Made by a program: the position numbers and the translations under genes. Of a stretch of 64,000 nucleotides of DNA, positions 33,253 through 44,871 are shown in pieces. The notes under the pieces were generated by a model. It ran no database searches. It was given only the letters and a program-made list of their open reading frames with translations, and was not told where the DNA came from. Where the stretch lies: the NCBI GenBank assembly GCA_949987705.1, contig OX465283.1:90941813-91005812 (forward strand), written 5' to 3'. Each line of letters opens with the position of its first letter. Position 1 is the first letter of the stretch. Origin of the DNA: Thereva unica (lineage: Eukaryota > Arthropoda > Insecta > Diptera > Therevidae).

Positions 33253-33790
33253 CCCGGCCATTACACGGGACAGTTCTACTGACGCACAGTTCTGTCTGGA
33301 ACTGTCAAATACTGTCCAGCCAGCCGATTAGCGTTCGATCAACTGACAGACAGTTCATTCTAAAACTGTTTTCACACGTTGTAGTGTTGCAGTAACCGCT
33401 TTAAAGTGCTTGAGGATATCGAAAAGGATGAAAAAAGGAGACACAGGAAGATAAAATATTGGGTAAATCCGCTTCTTGTTGTATGTATTGGTAAAATAAA
33501 AGTTGCCATTTTGGCCTGAAAATAAATTTTTATTTATTAAACTGAAATAATAAAATAAAATATTCAACGAGCACTTCGCATCGCACCGATAGGCAAGCTC
33601 TTGCATGTAGTTACCACCTTGAAACCACTTTTCGCCAACTTGATTTCACAAATTGTCAAATTACTTTCTAGACAGTGTTGTCGAGATTGTAATCTTGCCA
33701 GTACTGTGGCGACAGTAATAAAGTCGGGATTGTAGACGTTTACATAAGACTGGGACAGTAACAGTAATACTGTCCCGTGTAAAGGCCAGG
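33253..33790. mobile_element. 538-bp Harbinger-like MITE, TAA duplication
   Basis: The left end is CCCGGCCATTACACGGGACAG and the right end CTGTCCCGTGTAAAGGCCAGG, flanked by TAA at 33250-33252 and 33791-33793. The GGCC-type terminus and TAA duplication fit PIF/Harbinger. ACTGTC words recur through the body. No transposase is seen. Confidence 0.7.
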
Positions 33791-34039
33791 TAAGCTTTCA
33801 TAGATCTGTAAGTGTTTTTAACTGAATTGTTACGTAATAAAAACATCAGATCATAGTACTTTTTTTGGTGAGCTACATAGGCCGTTAGACGAATTATCTT
33901 ATTCCTATCATTGATAAAATCGTCTGCCCCCGACTATTGGTACTCATATTGAAAATTAAAGAAAGAGTCAAAGTCTATAAAGCTATAAGTTAGAAAAATG
34001 TACGAAAAACTAAGTTTATATTGGCATAAATTGAGGGCG

Positions 34040-35262
34040 AACGACTAACAAAGACCTCGGAAGGTGGTGTCACTTCTTCACCGGAGAAGATTCACTGCAG
34101 ACAAACACCTAGCAGATCTGTTAGCAAGTCCTAGTCCTACCTCCATATATTACTATTTAAGATAAGAGGGCAGTAGACCGAACGCTTAGAAGGCAGTAGG
34201 CTGGATTCAGAAAGGGCCGCTCATGTATAGATCGTATTAACACCTTGAGATTTATAGTGGAGCAGTCTACTGAATTACGTTCCCCTTTACTTTACTTTCA
34301 TAGACTATAAGAAAGTGATCGATTCGGTAAATATGAGCTTTATATGGCAGGCACTACGGCAACGTGGACTGCCCGATAAAATAATAGAATTGATAAAAGG
34401 CCTAACCAACAATTCCAAATGCAAAGTTCTCCATAATGGAAAATTATCCGACAGCTTTGAGGTATGTTCAGGAGTACTACAAGGAGTGTCTTGACAGCGC
34501 TCTAGATAGTAGAACAAGCGGCATATAGTGGGGTTTGCAAGACCGCCTTAAGGATCTCGACTACCAGGACCTCAAAAATATGTTAAACAATTTGCCAACA
34601 GAAACTAGTCCAGCAGGCTTAAGGCTAAATGCGGCTAAATGCAAACGTTATTGAACGGACAGCGCTGAATAACCATGTCGTGGAACTGGTAGATAGATTC
34701 TGCTACCTTGGTAGTATTATTACCGAAAATAGCGGGGCAAAAGCACACGTCAGTTCCAGAATAAATAAAGCACGAAGTGCATATGCATGCCTATTTTGCA
34801 TATGGGCATCAACGGAGATCTAACGAACACCAAATTGCGGCTGTTCAACCCAACGTTAAGGCAGTTCTTTTGTGCAGTTACGAAACATGGAAAGTCACCC
34901 AATTCATCACAGGGCACCTACAAGTTTTCATCAACAGATGCCAACGTCGTATCCTAAAAATCCGCTGGCAAGATAGAATTTCAAAAAAGGAACTATGGCG
35001 CCGTGCCGGTCAAGATCGGATAGACAACCAAATCAGGCGAAGGACTGGATCCCTAGAGTCGGAATTCCTATAACAACGTGGAGGAGGACCCTACTAACAG
35101 AGACCACAACAACTGGGAGATCCTGGTCAGAGCTGAGACCAGTCGCGCAAACAGAGTCCGCTGGAGGGCAACTGTTTCCGCCCTATGTCCCATGAAGGAA
35201 AGAAGATTAAATTCAAATTCTGATACAATACTTATTACATTTTTTGAAATTTTTGAGATGTG
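34040..35262 (+). mobile_element. Decayed LINE reverse transcriptase fragment
   Basis: Reverse transcriptase pieces in shifting frames: 'QAGFRKGRSCIDRINTL' (34196 on), 'FIDYKKVIDSV' (34301 on), 'CSGVLQGVS' (34468 on), 'VDRFCYLGSIITENSG' (34689 on) and 'NRCQRRILKIRWQDRIS' (34935 on). The ADD box is lost between the second and third parts by deletion. The C-terminal wording is like RTE/BovB-type insect LINEs, but the clade is uncertain. Confidence 0.75.
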
Positions 35263-35404
35263 ACACTATTGTCGCCGCTGAGCGATGTGATCAAAATTTC
35301 GCTAACGGATTTTTCGTCAAACATTAAGAATTCGGCCTGGAGCGAACTTGGCGTAGTACGCATTGGAAAATTAATTGATTTATTTGACTTTTTTCAAATA
35401 AAAA

Positions 35405-35730
35405 ATGAATATGGAATTCGAAGAAGACTTAATTTGTGAAGAAAAGTTATTATTCGATAAAAGGAGCAGTTTATTTGAACATATATGTATGTAAATGCAA
35501 AAAAAAGGTTGGGAGAGAATTAGCACAAATTCAGGAAAGTCAGGTACGGAGTTGTTGCGCTAAACTACAATATTTTAGCTGAGTACATTTCTAACGAATT
35601 ATATTATTTCAGCGTCAGAATGTGACGGTAGATGGAAGTCGTTGCGTGAATGATATTCGAGGGAATTGAAGAAATGCAATGCTCCATCAGGTAGAGCTGA
35701 ATGCAATATGGAAATGTGGGTTCACTTCCC
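35405..35730 (+). pseudogene. MADF-domain protein pseudogene with an intron
   Basis: Exon 1 (35405-35543) reads 'MNMEFEEDLICEEKLLFDKR' then 'KKGWERISTNSG'. After an in-phase intron (CAG|GTACGG ... TTTCAG, 35544-35612), exon 2 reads 'ECDGRWKSLRE', a stop, then 'YSRELKKCNAPSG'. The 'GWERI' and 'C-x2-RWKSLRE-x-YSREL' pattern is that of MADF DNA-binding domains, about 80-90 residues long. It carries one stop in exon 1 (after 'HICM') and one in exon 2, so it is not functional. MADF genes occur both in fly hosts and as the second gene of PIF/Harbinger transposons, and the latter fits this window better. The assignment rests on motif wording alone. Confidence 0.65.
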
Positions 35731-35934
35731 AAGTGCGGGCGAGTGCTGTCTCAGGTCCTTTAAATGCTTATCACCCACCAAAAAACAAATTAATAAAATA
35801 GTGGCAATAAAAAAAAATACCAAAAAAATCAATAAATAAATAAATTAAATAACTATCTACTATAAAAGCCAAATCCATTTATAAGTGCTAAAAAACAAAA
35901 AAAAACTAAATAAATTAATCCGATGTATATCGAT

Positions 35935-37180
35935 GTTTCAAAGAGCTTAACGTCAATAAATCCACTGGTCCCGATAAAATACCCCCTATGGTTCTCAATA
36001 AATGTGCATCACCTTTGGCTAAGCCTCTGCGCAAAACTTTTTGCCCTGTCTGGCTCATGTTCAGCCTATACCGAAAAAATGTGACTCTAGCGATCCCCTA
36101 AACTACCGCCCAATAGCAATTACTTCTGTTCTCTCCAAAGTCATGGAGACCCTAATCAACAAAAAACTAATGGAATATCTGGAAACCAACAAAATCATTC
36201 ATAACAGACAGGACGGCTTTAGATCCAAAAGATCTACTGGCAACCTCCTTGTATCAGAGCACCTTCACCAAAGAATCCATCGCTTTGGTGAATCTTCTCT
36301 GGTTGCTCTAGATATGTCCAAAGCCTTTGACCGAGTATGGCATTCAGCACTGTTGTCAAAACTTCAAGCTCTTGGTATTCACACAGTTCTAAGAAATTGG
36401 ATTAAGAGCGTCCTTTCTGACCGTTCAATAAAGGTAGTATTGGTTGGCATCGAATCTAATCCCCACACCATCTCAGCCGGAGTTCCTCACGGATCAATTC
36501 TTTCACCCCATTTTTCCTAGTATTCATAAATGATCTGCTCTCAATTCTTTCCAACCCATTGCTCAGCTTTGCTGATGGCAGTACCATGCGTCATGCATTA
36601 TTCTTAAGCTTTCGACAATATTAGACAAGCATGTGCCAGAACTTGCCTTCACCATCGTGAACTCATGTCCAACTCTATCAACAGGGGGCATCGAACACAT
36701 CTTTGATTGGGGCCGCAAGAATCGTGTTGAGTTCAACCCCTCCAAAACGAAGTACTGTCTCATTACTTATAAAACCTGCACCGACCTTCCTTCTGTCTCA
36801 GTGGGCAAATCTTACAGCTGATCCTTCTCTTGGGTATAAATTTATCTGAGAACTTGCGATGGAATGATCACATATTCCAAATCGCTAAACAAGCATCCCA
36901 ATGCTTAGGATTTTTTAAGAGATGCGAATTTCTGCTCCCACCAGCAGCTAGAGCTACAATCTACAAATCCTACATTCGGCCCCGCCTCGAGTATAACTCA
37001 TTTGTCTAGGCTAGCGCCTCAAAACCGCCTTAGCGTGGCTGGACAAAGTGCAAAGCCGCGCCATCCGAATCATCGGAGATGACTGCCTCTCCATCGACTC
37101 TCCAAGCCACTGTAGGAATGTAGCAGCGCTCTCCATGTTTTATAGCTATTACCACAGCGACTGTTCCACAGTGTCAGAAA
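35935..37180 (+). mobile_element. Decayed Jockey/CR1-like LINE fragment
   Basis: Reverse transcriptase pieces: 'NVNKSTGPDKIPPMVLNKC' (35950 on), 'DSSDPLNYRPIAITSVLSK' (36083 on), 'ALDMSKAFDRVWHSALLSK' (36306 on), 'SAGVPHGSILSPHF' (36474 on) and 'LLSFADGSTM' (36560 on), where the catalytic ADD has become ADG. Then 'RCEFLLPPAARATIYKSYI' and 'RAIRIIGDDCLS'. There is no endonuclease upstream, so it is 5-prime truncated, with several frameshifts. Confidence 0.8.
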
Positions 37181-37837
37181 GACCTTAAATTGATAAGTTT
37201 TGCTAATATCTAATAATCTCGACGGAATTAGACCCGTTCTAAACGAAGTGATCTTTTTTTAATTTTGCACGGCGGTAGCCTTCCAACAAAACATCACTTG
37301 TCAAAATCCGACAATCTTTAAAAATCGTGCAAATATTTCGTTACACTTTACAAACATTACGAACTTTTCAAACCTTGCACTAGCACTTTTTGACGGGGAA
37401 TTGTATTGAATTGAAAGCTTTGGAATTTCTAAATGAAGTCATTCTCTTCCGAGTTAATCAGCGGCGCTTCAACACGCTCAATACGAATTCGCTTTAGTGT
37501 AGCGAACGAAGTACGAAGTTAAGTCTGATATAAGTTCTTAACGCCTGTTTTAGCAACTGACATTCTGTATGTCAAAATCCGGGGGTCTATGGGGAAAGAG
37601 CAAAAGATATAAACATCACTATACCCGTCTATTTTTTTCTAATTGATTTAACGCAAAAGATATAAACATCACTATACCCGTCTATTTTTTTCTAATTGAT
37701 TTTATTTCTGAGTGCTTCTGTCAGTTTGGGGGCTTATGGATGAGCGAGCGACTATACCTTTTTGGTGCCATCGGTTTGTATGGGAATAATTGCTGATGAG
37801 CAGTCCATTATTATATGTCAGTGGGACCTATAAGAAG
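37181..37837. other. Non-coding, with a 53-bp direct duplication
   Basis: 'caaaagatataaacatcact' begins two adjacent copies at 37601 and 37654. No gene is seen. The 3-prime part of the gypsy element (its end after integrase and any LTR) should lie around here but is not recognisable. Confidence 0.5.
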
Positions 37838-38839
37838 CTAAAAGCAAGTAAGAGCGTCTCTTAAATCTTTATTATCATAGGAAATTTTTTTCATGGCAGT
37901 TTTAAACGTTCGCACCATCCTCTCTGCTTCTCCATTTGATGCTGGGTGAAAAGGGGCTGTTGTCAAATGCTTGATACCATGAGCTCTACAAAAAACTGCA
38001 AATTCTTCTGCCGTGAACTGAGTACCATTATCTGATACTAACGTTTCTGGGAGTCCTTCAATAGCCAAAATCCCTTTAAGTGCGCGAACTGTTGCTTCAG
38101 CGGCAATCGTCGACATTTGCACAACGTAGGGGTAATTCGAAAGTGATAAATACATTGCGCCTTTAAATGGCCCCAGAAAATCTATGTGCACTCGCTCCCA
38201 TGGCTTTGTCGGCGTGGGCTAATTCTGAAATTCTCTTTTCGGCGAGCTGGCGTTATCTTGACTAGCTTTACATTTTTTTACTATATTCTCTATATCTCTA
38301 TATCACTCCAAAAACAATAGCGTCTGGCCATTTGCTTCATTTTAGTGGCTCCCCAATGGCCTTTATGGAGCATATTTACCACTTTATTTGTAAGTGAAGT
38401 TGGTATTACTACTCTGGAATGCTCTGTTTGATATATAATTACATCTTTCTCAATTGTTAATGCAAACCGACGTGAGAACAAATGTTTAATATGTTCAGAA
38501 AGCTGGTAGGCTGATTCCGGCCAACCGTTATTTATAAAGTGTTTAACCTGTTGCAACACTTTATCTCTACTTGTATATTTAGCTATAATTTGGGAATTAA
38601 TCGGAAAGTTATCCATATGTTGTTCAGCTGCTCCGTTTATTTCTAGGCAAGCTTCAGGTGTATTATCAAATACTTTATCAGGACCTACCGGTAACCTTGA
38701 AAGACCGTCGGCATTTCCATGTTGTCTTGTTGGCTTGTAACGTATACTATAGTTGTATCCCATAAGAATTAAAGCCCATCGTTGTAGTCTGTGTGCAGTG
38801 CTAATAGGTAATTGCTTTTCTGGACTAAATAAGGCTACT
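37838..38839 (-). pseudogene. Gypsy RNase H end and integrase (partial)
   Basis: On the minus strand this reads the end of RNase H/connection ('STAHRLQRWALILMGYNYSI', 'NADGLSRLP'), then the zinc-binding integrase start ('MLHKGHWGATKMKQMARRYC', an H-x-C arrangement) and the core. The core has 'HIDFLGPF' (first Asp), 'VSDNGTQF' (second Asp) and 'NGEAERMVRTFK' (Glu), so all three acidic residues survive. Several residues after 'MYLSLSN' appear missing relative to the family, and a stop/frameshift near 38220-38290 separates the zinc-binding part from the core. Integrase would insert the retroelement's DNA copy. 'TSDxG' spacing fits Ty3/gypsy rather than BEL or copia. Confidence 0.8.
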
Positions 38840-39508
38840 AAAGGTTTGTGGGGGGGGGGGGGGCAAAACCGAACCGTCACCTCCTCGTGGTGCCCCCTGG
38901 ATAACCAACTAACGACGGTAGTAGGGAGCAGACCCTTAAAAGCCTACCAAGCCAAGATGTAAATGTCATCGTGTCGAGGGCTGCGTGGCAGTGGGTAGTG
39001 CTGCACTGTCTCTAACGATCTCCTCTGGGCACCGGGCGCACCCAGTTGTATATAGCCTTATCCTAATATGGAGGCTCTGTTAGGATGGACCTTCCCTTTC
39101 CTGCCATACTCGTGGGACTCTTATGGACCAAAAAATTTTAAAACAAACAGACGAAGAGGTTGTGAGTCTGATGCAATAAGTATCAGCTCAGAGCTGGAGA
39201 GGGAACTCCTTGGAGGTACCTCGTCTAGCACAGAAGCTTCGGCTTCTCAATCAACAACGCTGGCCCAGGCAACTGGTGACAATGTTGTTGAAGAAATAAC
39301 GGCCAAGGTTGTCGGTATGACCGTGCAACCTAGCAAGAAAAAATCCGGTGCTGCCAAGAGGAAGAGGGCCAAGGCAAGGAAGGCTGCAGAGGAATTTGGG
39401 AGCTCCACGGAGCACACCCGAGTCCCACATGCGGAACTTCCTTCCCAACAAACCCAAGGCAGGACAGTGGTCAGGACGGGGGGCTCCAAGGAGCCGACCT
39501 GGACGACC

Positions 39509-40396
39509 CACAGTGCGACCGATTCCCAAAAAGCTGGCCAAAAGTCGATAAATCAAGTAATTGATACCAAATTTCTTACTCGGGGGTTTTCGGGGTCGCT
39601 GATTACGAATTTGATATTAAAAATTAGAAAAGCCACCCCCGCCCACCCCTATTAGCCACCCCCTCGTGTGAAATAGCGTATATTATTCAACACAATCAAA
39701 ATGCATGTCAATTTATAGGTTTTCGGGGTCGCTGATTACGAATTTGATATTAAAAATTTGAAAAGCCACCCCCTTCCACTCATATTGGCCACCCCCTCGC
39801 GTGAGATAGCGTATATTATTCAACATAATCAAGATTTATGTCAATTTATAGGGTTTTTCAAAACCTTCTTTAAAAAAAGCGGGCAAGTTGGGGCAGCTAA
39901 ATCTTGTTTTATTCTGTAACTAATACCTCAAGGAATATCCTCCACCAAATTTCAGAGCGGAACAACGCGGAACATTTTTCTATTCGCATGATGACTTACA
40001 CAGATTATTTGATTTCAAGCGATAAAAATTAGTAATAATTGTGGTGTCACTAAAATTTTTGTGGCATGGGAAATCTTTCTTTGTTATATTTTTTACATTC
40101 TACTTACATTCAGAAGTAGATTCTATTTTTGGTATGGCTATCCACGACGATCTTAATTTTTTACACAATGTTTAAACAACACTCTGTTAAATGCACTTTC
40201 GCGAGAACCATTTGACAAATCAAAACAGCTATCGTTGCGACTGTTGTTTTGGAGCAAGTACGAGAAAAAACATAACGCTATGTGTGATTTCTGGTGGCTG
40301 TGGGTGTACTGAAGCCAACTGAACAAAAAAGAAACCCCTATAAGAAAATTGTTTTTTCGACTTTTGGCCAACTTTTTGGGAATCGGCCGCACTGTG
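39509..40396. mobile_element. 888-bp Transib-like inverted-repeat element
   Basis: The 39-bp ends begin CACAGTG, then a 12-bp spacer and AAAAAGCTGG; the right end is the complement with two mismatches. CGACC is duplicated at 39504-39508 and 40397-40401. A CACAGTG-type heptamer and a 5-bp GC-rich duplication are Transib hallmarks, and the heptamer equals the V(D)J recombination signal. The inside has two 132-bp tandem units (from 39588 and 39720) and no transposase, so it is non-autonomous. Confidence 0.65.
39588..39851. repeat. Two 132-bp tandem units inside the Transib-like element
   Basis: Both units begin TTTTCGGGGTCGCTGATTAC (39588 and 39720) and contain 'gccaccccctcg' and 'agcgtatattattcaaca'. 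They differ at several bases, so the duplication is not recent. Confidence 0.85.
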
Positions 40397-41166
40397 CGAC
40401 CGCTGGACTGCCAGAAGTTTCTGGACCTGGGAAATTGGTAGCACCAACTCCTACAACTTCTAGGGGGCTATGTCCTATGCCGGACCCAACTGACGTACTG
40501 CCAAAACGGCAGCGGTCTGAGGATTCTCCGGCTGGGCAGGGACCCCAGAAGAAGAAAAAAAGGGGGAGTCGCAAGGACCCTCATACCGGGATAAGCTAGC
40601 TGGGATCACCATGGCAGTGGTCCTGGACAACTATCCCGAGGGCAAATTGACAGAGGAGCAATCATCCTCCGTCTGCGATGCCATCCTGTCTGAGGTAGAC
40701 AAAAGTCGTAAAGGCGATTGTCCGCCTCAGTTTTTGGGTGCAAGGGCGGCAGGGGGTCTCATCAAGATCACCTGCGCCAACGAACCCACCAGCCAATGGT
40801 TGACAAATGCTGTCACCAGGCTTCAGTTGTGGGAAGGGGCCAACCTCAGAGTAATTGAGGAAAAGGACCTTCCCAAATACAAGCGAATCACGTTCTGGGT
40901 TCCTAACGATGTTAGGGAACCGGAGCAGGTGCTCTGCAGGCTGGAAGTACAGAACCAGCCAATTGAGGTGACCTCTTGGCAAGTGATGGGCAGGAAGGTG
41001 GACCAGAACGGTCAAACTCTTGCCCTTAGCATTGACGAGAGGGCGCTCGCGCAGCTTAAAGAGCAGGGCATGTCCCTATTCTACGGCTTCGGACGAATTA
41101 GAGACAAGGAGATTGGCTCAAAAAAGGAGACTCCTGCTGGCTCACAACAGCGGGAACAGCCTCAGG

Positions 41167-44100
41167 ATGCGGGTGGTACAGTGCAACCTGCAACACAGTA
41201 GGGCTGCCTCGGTAGTCCTTTGCAGGGTGCTAGCCACCCAAGCTATCGACGTGGCTCTTGTACAGGAACCATGGGTAAACAAAAGTGCTATACAGGGCTT
41301 GCGGGCAACCGGCTACAGCATTGCATGCAGTGATGTGGACGGCGACCCTCGGACCTGTGTAGTTTACAATAAAAACACTAACTGCTTTCCTCTCACAGAT
41401 AAATCGTCGAGAGACCTGGCAGTGGTGATGATACAGATTAACAGGGGGGGCAGCAAGAGCATGATTACCTTATGTTCGACATACCTCCCCTATGACTCCA
41501 GAGATCCACCACCGTCCAAAGAACTCAAGGATATCGTGGGTCACTCTAACAGGAGCGGTCTGCAGATCATCATAGGATGTGATGCGAACGCCCATCATGA
41601 TGCCTGGGGTAGCAGTGGAGTGAGCAAGAGGGGTGAATACCTTTTTGATTACCTCTTAACTACTAACCTGGACATATTAAATCGCGGCACGGATCCTACC
41701 TTCGACAACGGTAGGAGACGTGAGGTTATAGACATCACGCTAGCTACTCAACCAGTTGCCACTTACATGAGTGACTGGCGGGTCTTAGATGAGCCATCGT
41801 GCTCAGACCACAGACACATTTACTTTATGGTGGGTGAGTCTTTGAAAAATGTGAGTACATACAGGAATCCTAGATATACGAACTGGACAGACTTTCGGGC
41901 CGAACTCAGTAGCATATTGAAGGGTTCCATGCACTTAATCAAATCTACGATGGATGTAGAACTATCCGCGGACTTCTTTACGGAGGCGGTTACTGCTGCT
42001 TACAACAATAACTGCCCTGTTCTGATGAGGACGCGTAATAAGAAAACTCCATGGTGGAATAACGAGCTCTCCAAGTTAAGATCCGCTACGAGGAAACTGT
42101 TCAACGCAGCTAAGAAGAGCGGCAACTGGGAGAGTTATAAAAGCTCGCTAACCAGCTATAACAGGGCAATCAGACGAGCAAAAAGAAATAGCTGGAGGAA
42201 TTTCTGCAAGAGTGTCGAAGACATTCGAGACTCAGCAAAAATCTATAAAGCTTTATCAAAGGGATTGTCGGTAGATCTTGGATCCATCAGGAGAACCGAT
42301 GGCTCTTTCACACAGTCTAGGGAAGAAACCTTGATAATATTGCTCCAGGCACATTTCCCAGGCACAACCATTTATTCAAAAGAGAACACAACTTCTGCGG
42401 GGCAGCGAATAGGCCAACTTTCTAAAGTGTCCAAAGCCGCCTGGACAGAAGCAAATACCTTGTTCAACCATGAAGCTATTAGGCAGGCGATTAGATCGTT
42501 CAAACCATACAAGTCCCCTGGAGCAGACGGAATCTATCCCATTCTGCTACAGGAGGGCTGCGACCTAGTCACTCCCTTATTATGCAAATTATTTAGGGCT
42601 TCCTTCGCACATGGCTACATCCCATCCGTCTGGAGGAACGTCAACATAACATTTATACCTAAGCCAGGGCGTTCGGATTACACCCTGACTAAATCTTTCA
42701 GGCCGATAAGTCTCTCGTCTTTTGCCTTGAAGACAATGGAGAAAATTATCGACCGGGTGATAAGGGAAACTTATCTTCAAAGCCAACCACTAAGCTCCTA
42801 TCAGCATGCGTACCAGGCGGGCAAGTCTACTGAGACAGCACTGCACAATCTGGTGCTCAGGCTTGAACATGCAGCTCTAAACAAAGGAGTTGCGCTGACG
42901 GCCTTCCTCGATATCGAGGGAGCCTTTGACAACACATCCTTTGATACTATAGCTAGGGCTCTAAGTAGACACAGTCTAAGTAGCACTTTCTGCAACTGCA
43001 TTGACTCTATGCTGAGAACTCGCAAACTAATTGTTTCTCATGTTGAGGGGTCTCTGGAGGGCACTATAGCAAGAGGCTGCTCGCAGGGATGAGTTTTATC
43101 TCCACTTCTCTGGTGCCTTGTTGCAGATGAACTCCTCGAGCTGCTTAACGGTCGAAACATTTTCGCCCAAGGTTACGCTGACGATGTGGTCATAGTAATT
43201 ACAGGTGAATCTGAAGACGCCATGTCAAGGCGCCTGCAGCAGGCACTTGATCTGGTCTCTAGCTGGTGCGAGAGCGTAGGTCTAAAAGTCAATCCCGACA
43301 AAACGATCCTAGTTCCTTTCACCAGGAAACGATCACTACCGGGAATTTGGGAACCTACATTCGCGGGCAGAACTATAGGCTTTTCACAACAAGCCAAATA
43401 TTTAGGAGTGACGCTAGATGCCAAGCTCAACTGGAAACAGCATATGGACACTCTGATGTGTAGAACGCGCAGATCCCTGTGGGCTTGCCGCAGAGCTTGT
43501 GGTTCCACCTGGGGTTTGCAACCGAAAACCATGTATTGGATATACACCACCATCATAAGACCCATGGTAACTTATGGAGCTTTAGTTTGGTGGCACAGAA
43601 CCAAGCTTAAGGGTTCCATAACCACTTTAAGCAAAATTCAAAGAATGGCTTGCCTCTCCATCACTGGGGCCATCCGCACTTCCCCAACGGCAGCGCTGGA
43701 GACTCTCCTCAATTTGGTACCCCTCCACCTTGAGGTAGTCCGCCATAAACGCGGCGTTGCGGCTGAAAGCGAATGGTTACTTGGGAGCTGATCTTGGGCG
43801 AGGACATTCTATAATAATCAACATCATAGAAGAGATTCCGGAAGCGGAGATGCTATCTGACGGCATGCCCTATAAAATCTCAAAATTTAAGCAACCTTCT
43901 GTACATATACAGGAAAGGCTTACCTGGACTTTTCCTAAAGTTTTGCCGGGCGGGCTAGTATGGTACACGGATGGCTCTAAAACGGAGACAGGTGTAGGCG
44001 CCGGAATCTGGAGTGAAAGTCCCAGATTCAGCAAGACTATAAGTCTAGGCACTCTGGCAACTGTCTTTCAAGCAGAGGTGTACGCTATTCTGGCATGCAC

Positions 44101-44788
44101 TCATGAGAACTTAAGAAGGGCCTACCAAAATAAACGGATTTTTATCTTCTCTGATAGCCAAGCGGCAATTAGAGCGATAAGGTCCCGTAGGACCAAGTCG
44201 AAATTAGTTTGGGACAGCCAACGTGCTCTTCATGAGTTGGGCGTTCTCAATCAAATTACACTTGTCTGGGTCCCGGGTCACCGGGGCTTCGAAGGCAATG
44301 AAAGTGCGGATGCCCTGGCTAAACAGGGCTCTGATTTAGAATTCATTGGTCCAGAGCCGGCTATTGGGGCACCGTCCAGCTTGCTGCAAAAGGCCCTGGC
44401 CGATCGGACCTTGATGAAACATATTGAACGCTGGAGGTCCGCGCCTGGACTGGCCAACTCTAAGCGGTTCCTTCCAGTGCCGTCCCCTAAAACGGCCAAG
44501 GAATTATTACGGCGCAGACGGAGTGATGTTAGGACACTTGTTGGCTTAATTACCGGACACTGTGCCCTAAATTACCACTTATGGAAGATAGGAAGGGCGG
44601 AGGATCCTACTTGTAGGCTTTGCCTAGAAGAGTATGAGTCTGCCCTCCATGTTCTCTGTGAGTGCCCTGCAATAGCGAGGAGCAGGGTCTCTTTGTTCGA
44701 GAAGTCCCTGCTCGAACACTCAAGTCTAAGCGACAAACCACTAGGCAGACTGCTGAGCTTGTTCAGGCGGTCTGGCCTACAAATATGA
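41167..44788 (+). pseudogene. LOA-like ORF2: endonuclease, reverse transcriptase, RNase H; one stop, one frameshift
   Basis: The start 'MRVVQCNLQHSRAA' fits the family. The endonuclease shows 'ALVQEPWVNKSA' (Glu), 'IGCDANAHHDAWGSSG' (Asp/Asn) and 'CSDHRHIYF' (His). Reverse transcriptase shows 'YKSPGADGIYPILLQ', 'FLDIEGAFDNTSFD' (first Asp) and 'YADDVVIVITG' (Asp-Asp). A TGA at 43090-43092 replaces the Gly codon of the usual QGGVLSPLLW box. Near 43760-43790 the frame shifts. RNase H follows with 'YTDGSKTETG', 'FQAEVYAI', 'FSDSQAAI' and 'GNESADALAK', so all four acidic residues remain. The tail 'CRLCLEEYESALHVLCECP' is the CCHC-like motif. The low lesion count suggests recent activity. Confidence 0.88.
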
Positions 44789-44871
44789 GGGGTTGTAGTA
44801 CAATAGGCCAACTAAATGGCCGCAGTACCTTTGGACCTAATACCTCACACAGGAAAAAAAAAGGTTTGTGG

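Larger units (their letters stand above)
39068..41201 (+). pseudogene. LOA-like ORF1 (DUF4780-type), split by a Transib-like insertion
   Basis: The N-terminal part (39068-39508) is Ser/Thr-rich then strongly basic ('KRKRAKARKAAEE'). An 888-bp element with CGACC duplications then interrupts it. Dropping the insertion and one duplication joins the frames without a shift. Past the junction comes a Pro-rich stretch, a Lys-rich run and one frameshift in the A7/G5 homopolymer near 40554-40566. The C-terminal domain (40611-41201) has 'GARAAGGLIKITCANEPTSQ' and 'RITFWVPNDVREPEQVLCRL', matching DUF4780-like ORF1 domains of LOA-type LINEs. The product would be an RNA-binding particle protein. ORF2 starts inside its last 35 bases. 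Confidence 0.75.
38852..44859 (+). mobile_element. Full-length LOA-like non-LTR retrotransposon, 12-bp target duplication
   Basis: It begins with a run of 12 or 13 G then CAAAACCG. It carries ORF1 (39068-41201, interrupted) and ORF2 (41167-44788) with endonuclease, reverse transcriptase and RNase H, and ends in AGGAAAAAAA. AAAGGTTTGTGG flanks both sides (38840-38851 and 44860-44871), splitting the gypsy RNase H codons. RNase H inside the LINE plus a DUF4780-like ORF1 point to the R1/LOA group. Confidence 0.85.

Noticed and set aside
39247..39556. Minus-strand frames of 80-101 residues opposite LOA ORF1
   Set aside because: Shadows of the GC-rich basic region of ORF1 on the other strand.
39509..40396. 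A domesticated or RAG-like recombination system suggested by CACAGTG ends
   Set aside because: No recombinase gene is present; a simple non-autonomous Transib-like insertion explains the sequence.
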